From contig NZ_JANEYT010000030.1 in assembly GCF_024357955.1 (NCBI RefSeq), forward strand, positions 1-62,670: DNA of 62,670 nt, given 5' to 3'. Source of the stretch: Photobacterium pectinilyticum. GTDB taxonomy: Bacteria > Pseudomonadota > Gammaproteobacteria > Enterobacterales > Vibrionaceae. The notes beneath the pieces are model-generated. The model had not been told where the DNA came from and did no database searches. It worked only from the letters and a program-made list of their open reading frames with translations. Made by a program: the position numbers and the translations under genes. Shown one piece after another: positions 62,545 through 62,670 of the stretch. Within the stretch, counting starts at the first letter, position 1. Each line of letters opens with the position of its first letter.

Positions 62545-62670
62545 CGTTTTTAATTCGCAGAGGTGTAGTGGTAATCAAACACTGATTGTGAGCGGCGTTG
62601 TTGATCAATTCATCCTCGGGACGGCTCAGCCCCAAGGGCCTTTCTGGGGTTAGTTGACCATCTGACGAAC
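62545..62670. other. Right edge, no assigned gene
   Basis: A minus-strand frame is open to the window edge (residues such as SDGQLTPERPLGLSRPEDEL), but it would read through the ansB terminator and has no recognisable motif. It may be an IS end or an unrelated flank. Confidence 0.3.

Noticed and set aside
62261..62635. Minus-strand frame over the end of ansB and the right edge
   Set aside because: It overlaps ansB in antisense and passes through the ansB terminator, and shows no family motif.
1..62670. CRISPR arrays, tRNA and rRNA genes
   Set aside because: No regularly spaced direct repeats and no tRNA T-loop or rRNA-like sequence seen by eye on either strand.

Overview
The window is a chromosomal segment of a gammaproteobacterium, almost certainly Vibrionaceae (Photobacterium, Vibrio or a close relative). 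The basis is a LuxT-type TetR regulator of the 153-residue vibrio size, a malT-malPQ-glgB locus, a short Lpp murein lipoprotein, a GlyGly-CTERM trypsin-like protease, and several protein families typical of vibrios (DUF3389, DUF3069, DUF2797). I cannot resolve the species. No rRNA, tRNA or CRISPR array is visible. Mobile DNA is limited to transposase scraps at the left edge and short dispersed palindromic repeats.

Layout. 1-1456: IS debris and a duplicated hairpin-bearing block. 1457-4118: modABC behind a textbook ModE operator. 4119-8543: a CAP-domain lipoprotein, a GT2 glycosyltransferase, an alpha/beta hydrolase with an M14-type peptidase, and a small membrane protein. 8769-19640: a DUF4336 protein and malT, divergent from malP-malQ-glgB across a 480-bp control region with MalT boxes. 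19727-22920: a GT2/START-domain pair divergent from an outer-membrane barrel protein, a possible glycolipid pathway. 22939-29647: an ABC-class ATPase, a PepSY/response regulator/histidine kinase operon that may begin with an overlooked 25-residue membrane peptide, and a chemoreceptor. 29671-34510: acyl-CoA synthetase, luxT, small proteins, an M48 lipoprotein protease, a hotdog thioesterase and a DUF3389 protein. 34745-39237: an APH-like kinase, a retropepsin-like lipoprotein, DUF2797, GNAT, cytochrome c' and a cytochrome b. 39331-45520: Cti fatty-acid isomerase, a ToxR-like membrane regulator, DUF3069 and a REC-GGDEF protein. 45674-48281: yceH, a GIY-YIG protein, yaeQ and a YdcF-family gene. 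48295-52603: the thiamine pyrimidine-salvage operon thiD-thiZ-thiX-thiY-tenA under a TPP riboswitch. 52774-58161: PhnA-like protein, a lipoprotein, a GlyGly-CTERM protease and codBA. 58162-61068: an AT-rich spacer with paired DnaA boxes, a decayed response regulator, lpp, and sco with a partner gene. 61274-62544: ansB.

How genes work together. ModABC imports molybdate. MalP, MalQ and GlgB process maltodextrin and glycogen under MalT. ThiXYZ imports a degraded thiamine pyrimidine, TenA and ThiD bring it to HMP-PP, and TPP represses the operon. CodB and CodA import and deaminate cytosine. Several neighbours (Cti, a ToxR-like sensor, the GT2/START/barrel cluster, the PepSY two-component system, Lpp) concern the envelope.

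The best candidates for something undescribed are the GT2-START-barrel cluster (19727-22864), the 25-codon membrane peptide with a strong ribosome binding site ahead of the PepSY two-component operon (27489-27566), the family of 48-bp palindromes and its 162-bp relative with 27-bp terminal inverted repeats, and the retropepsin-like lipoprotein with DDG in place of DTG.
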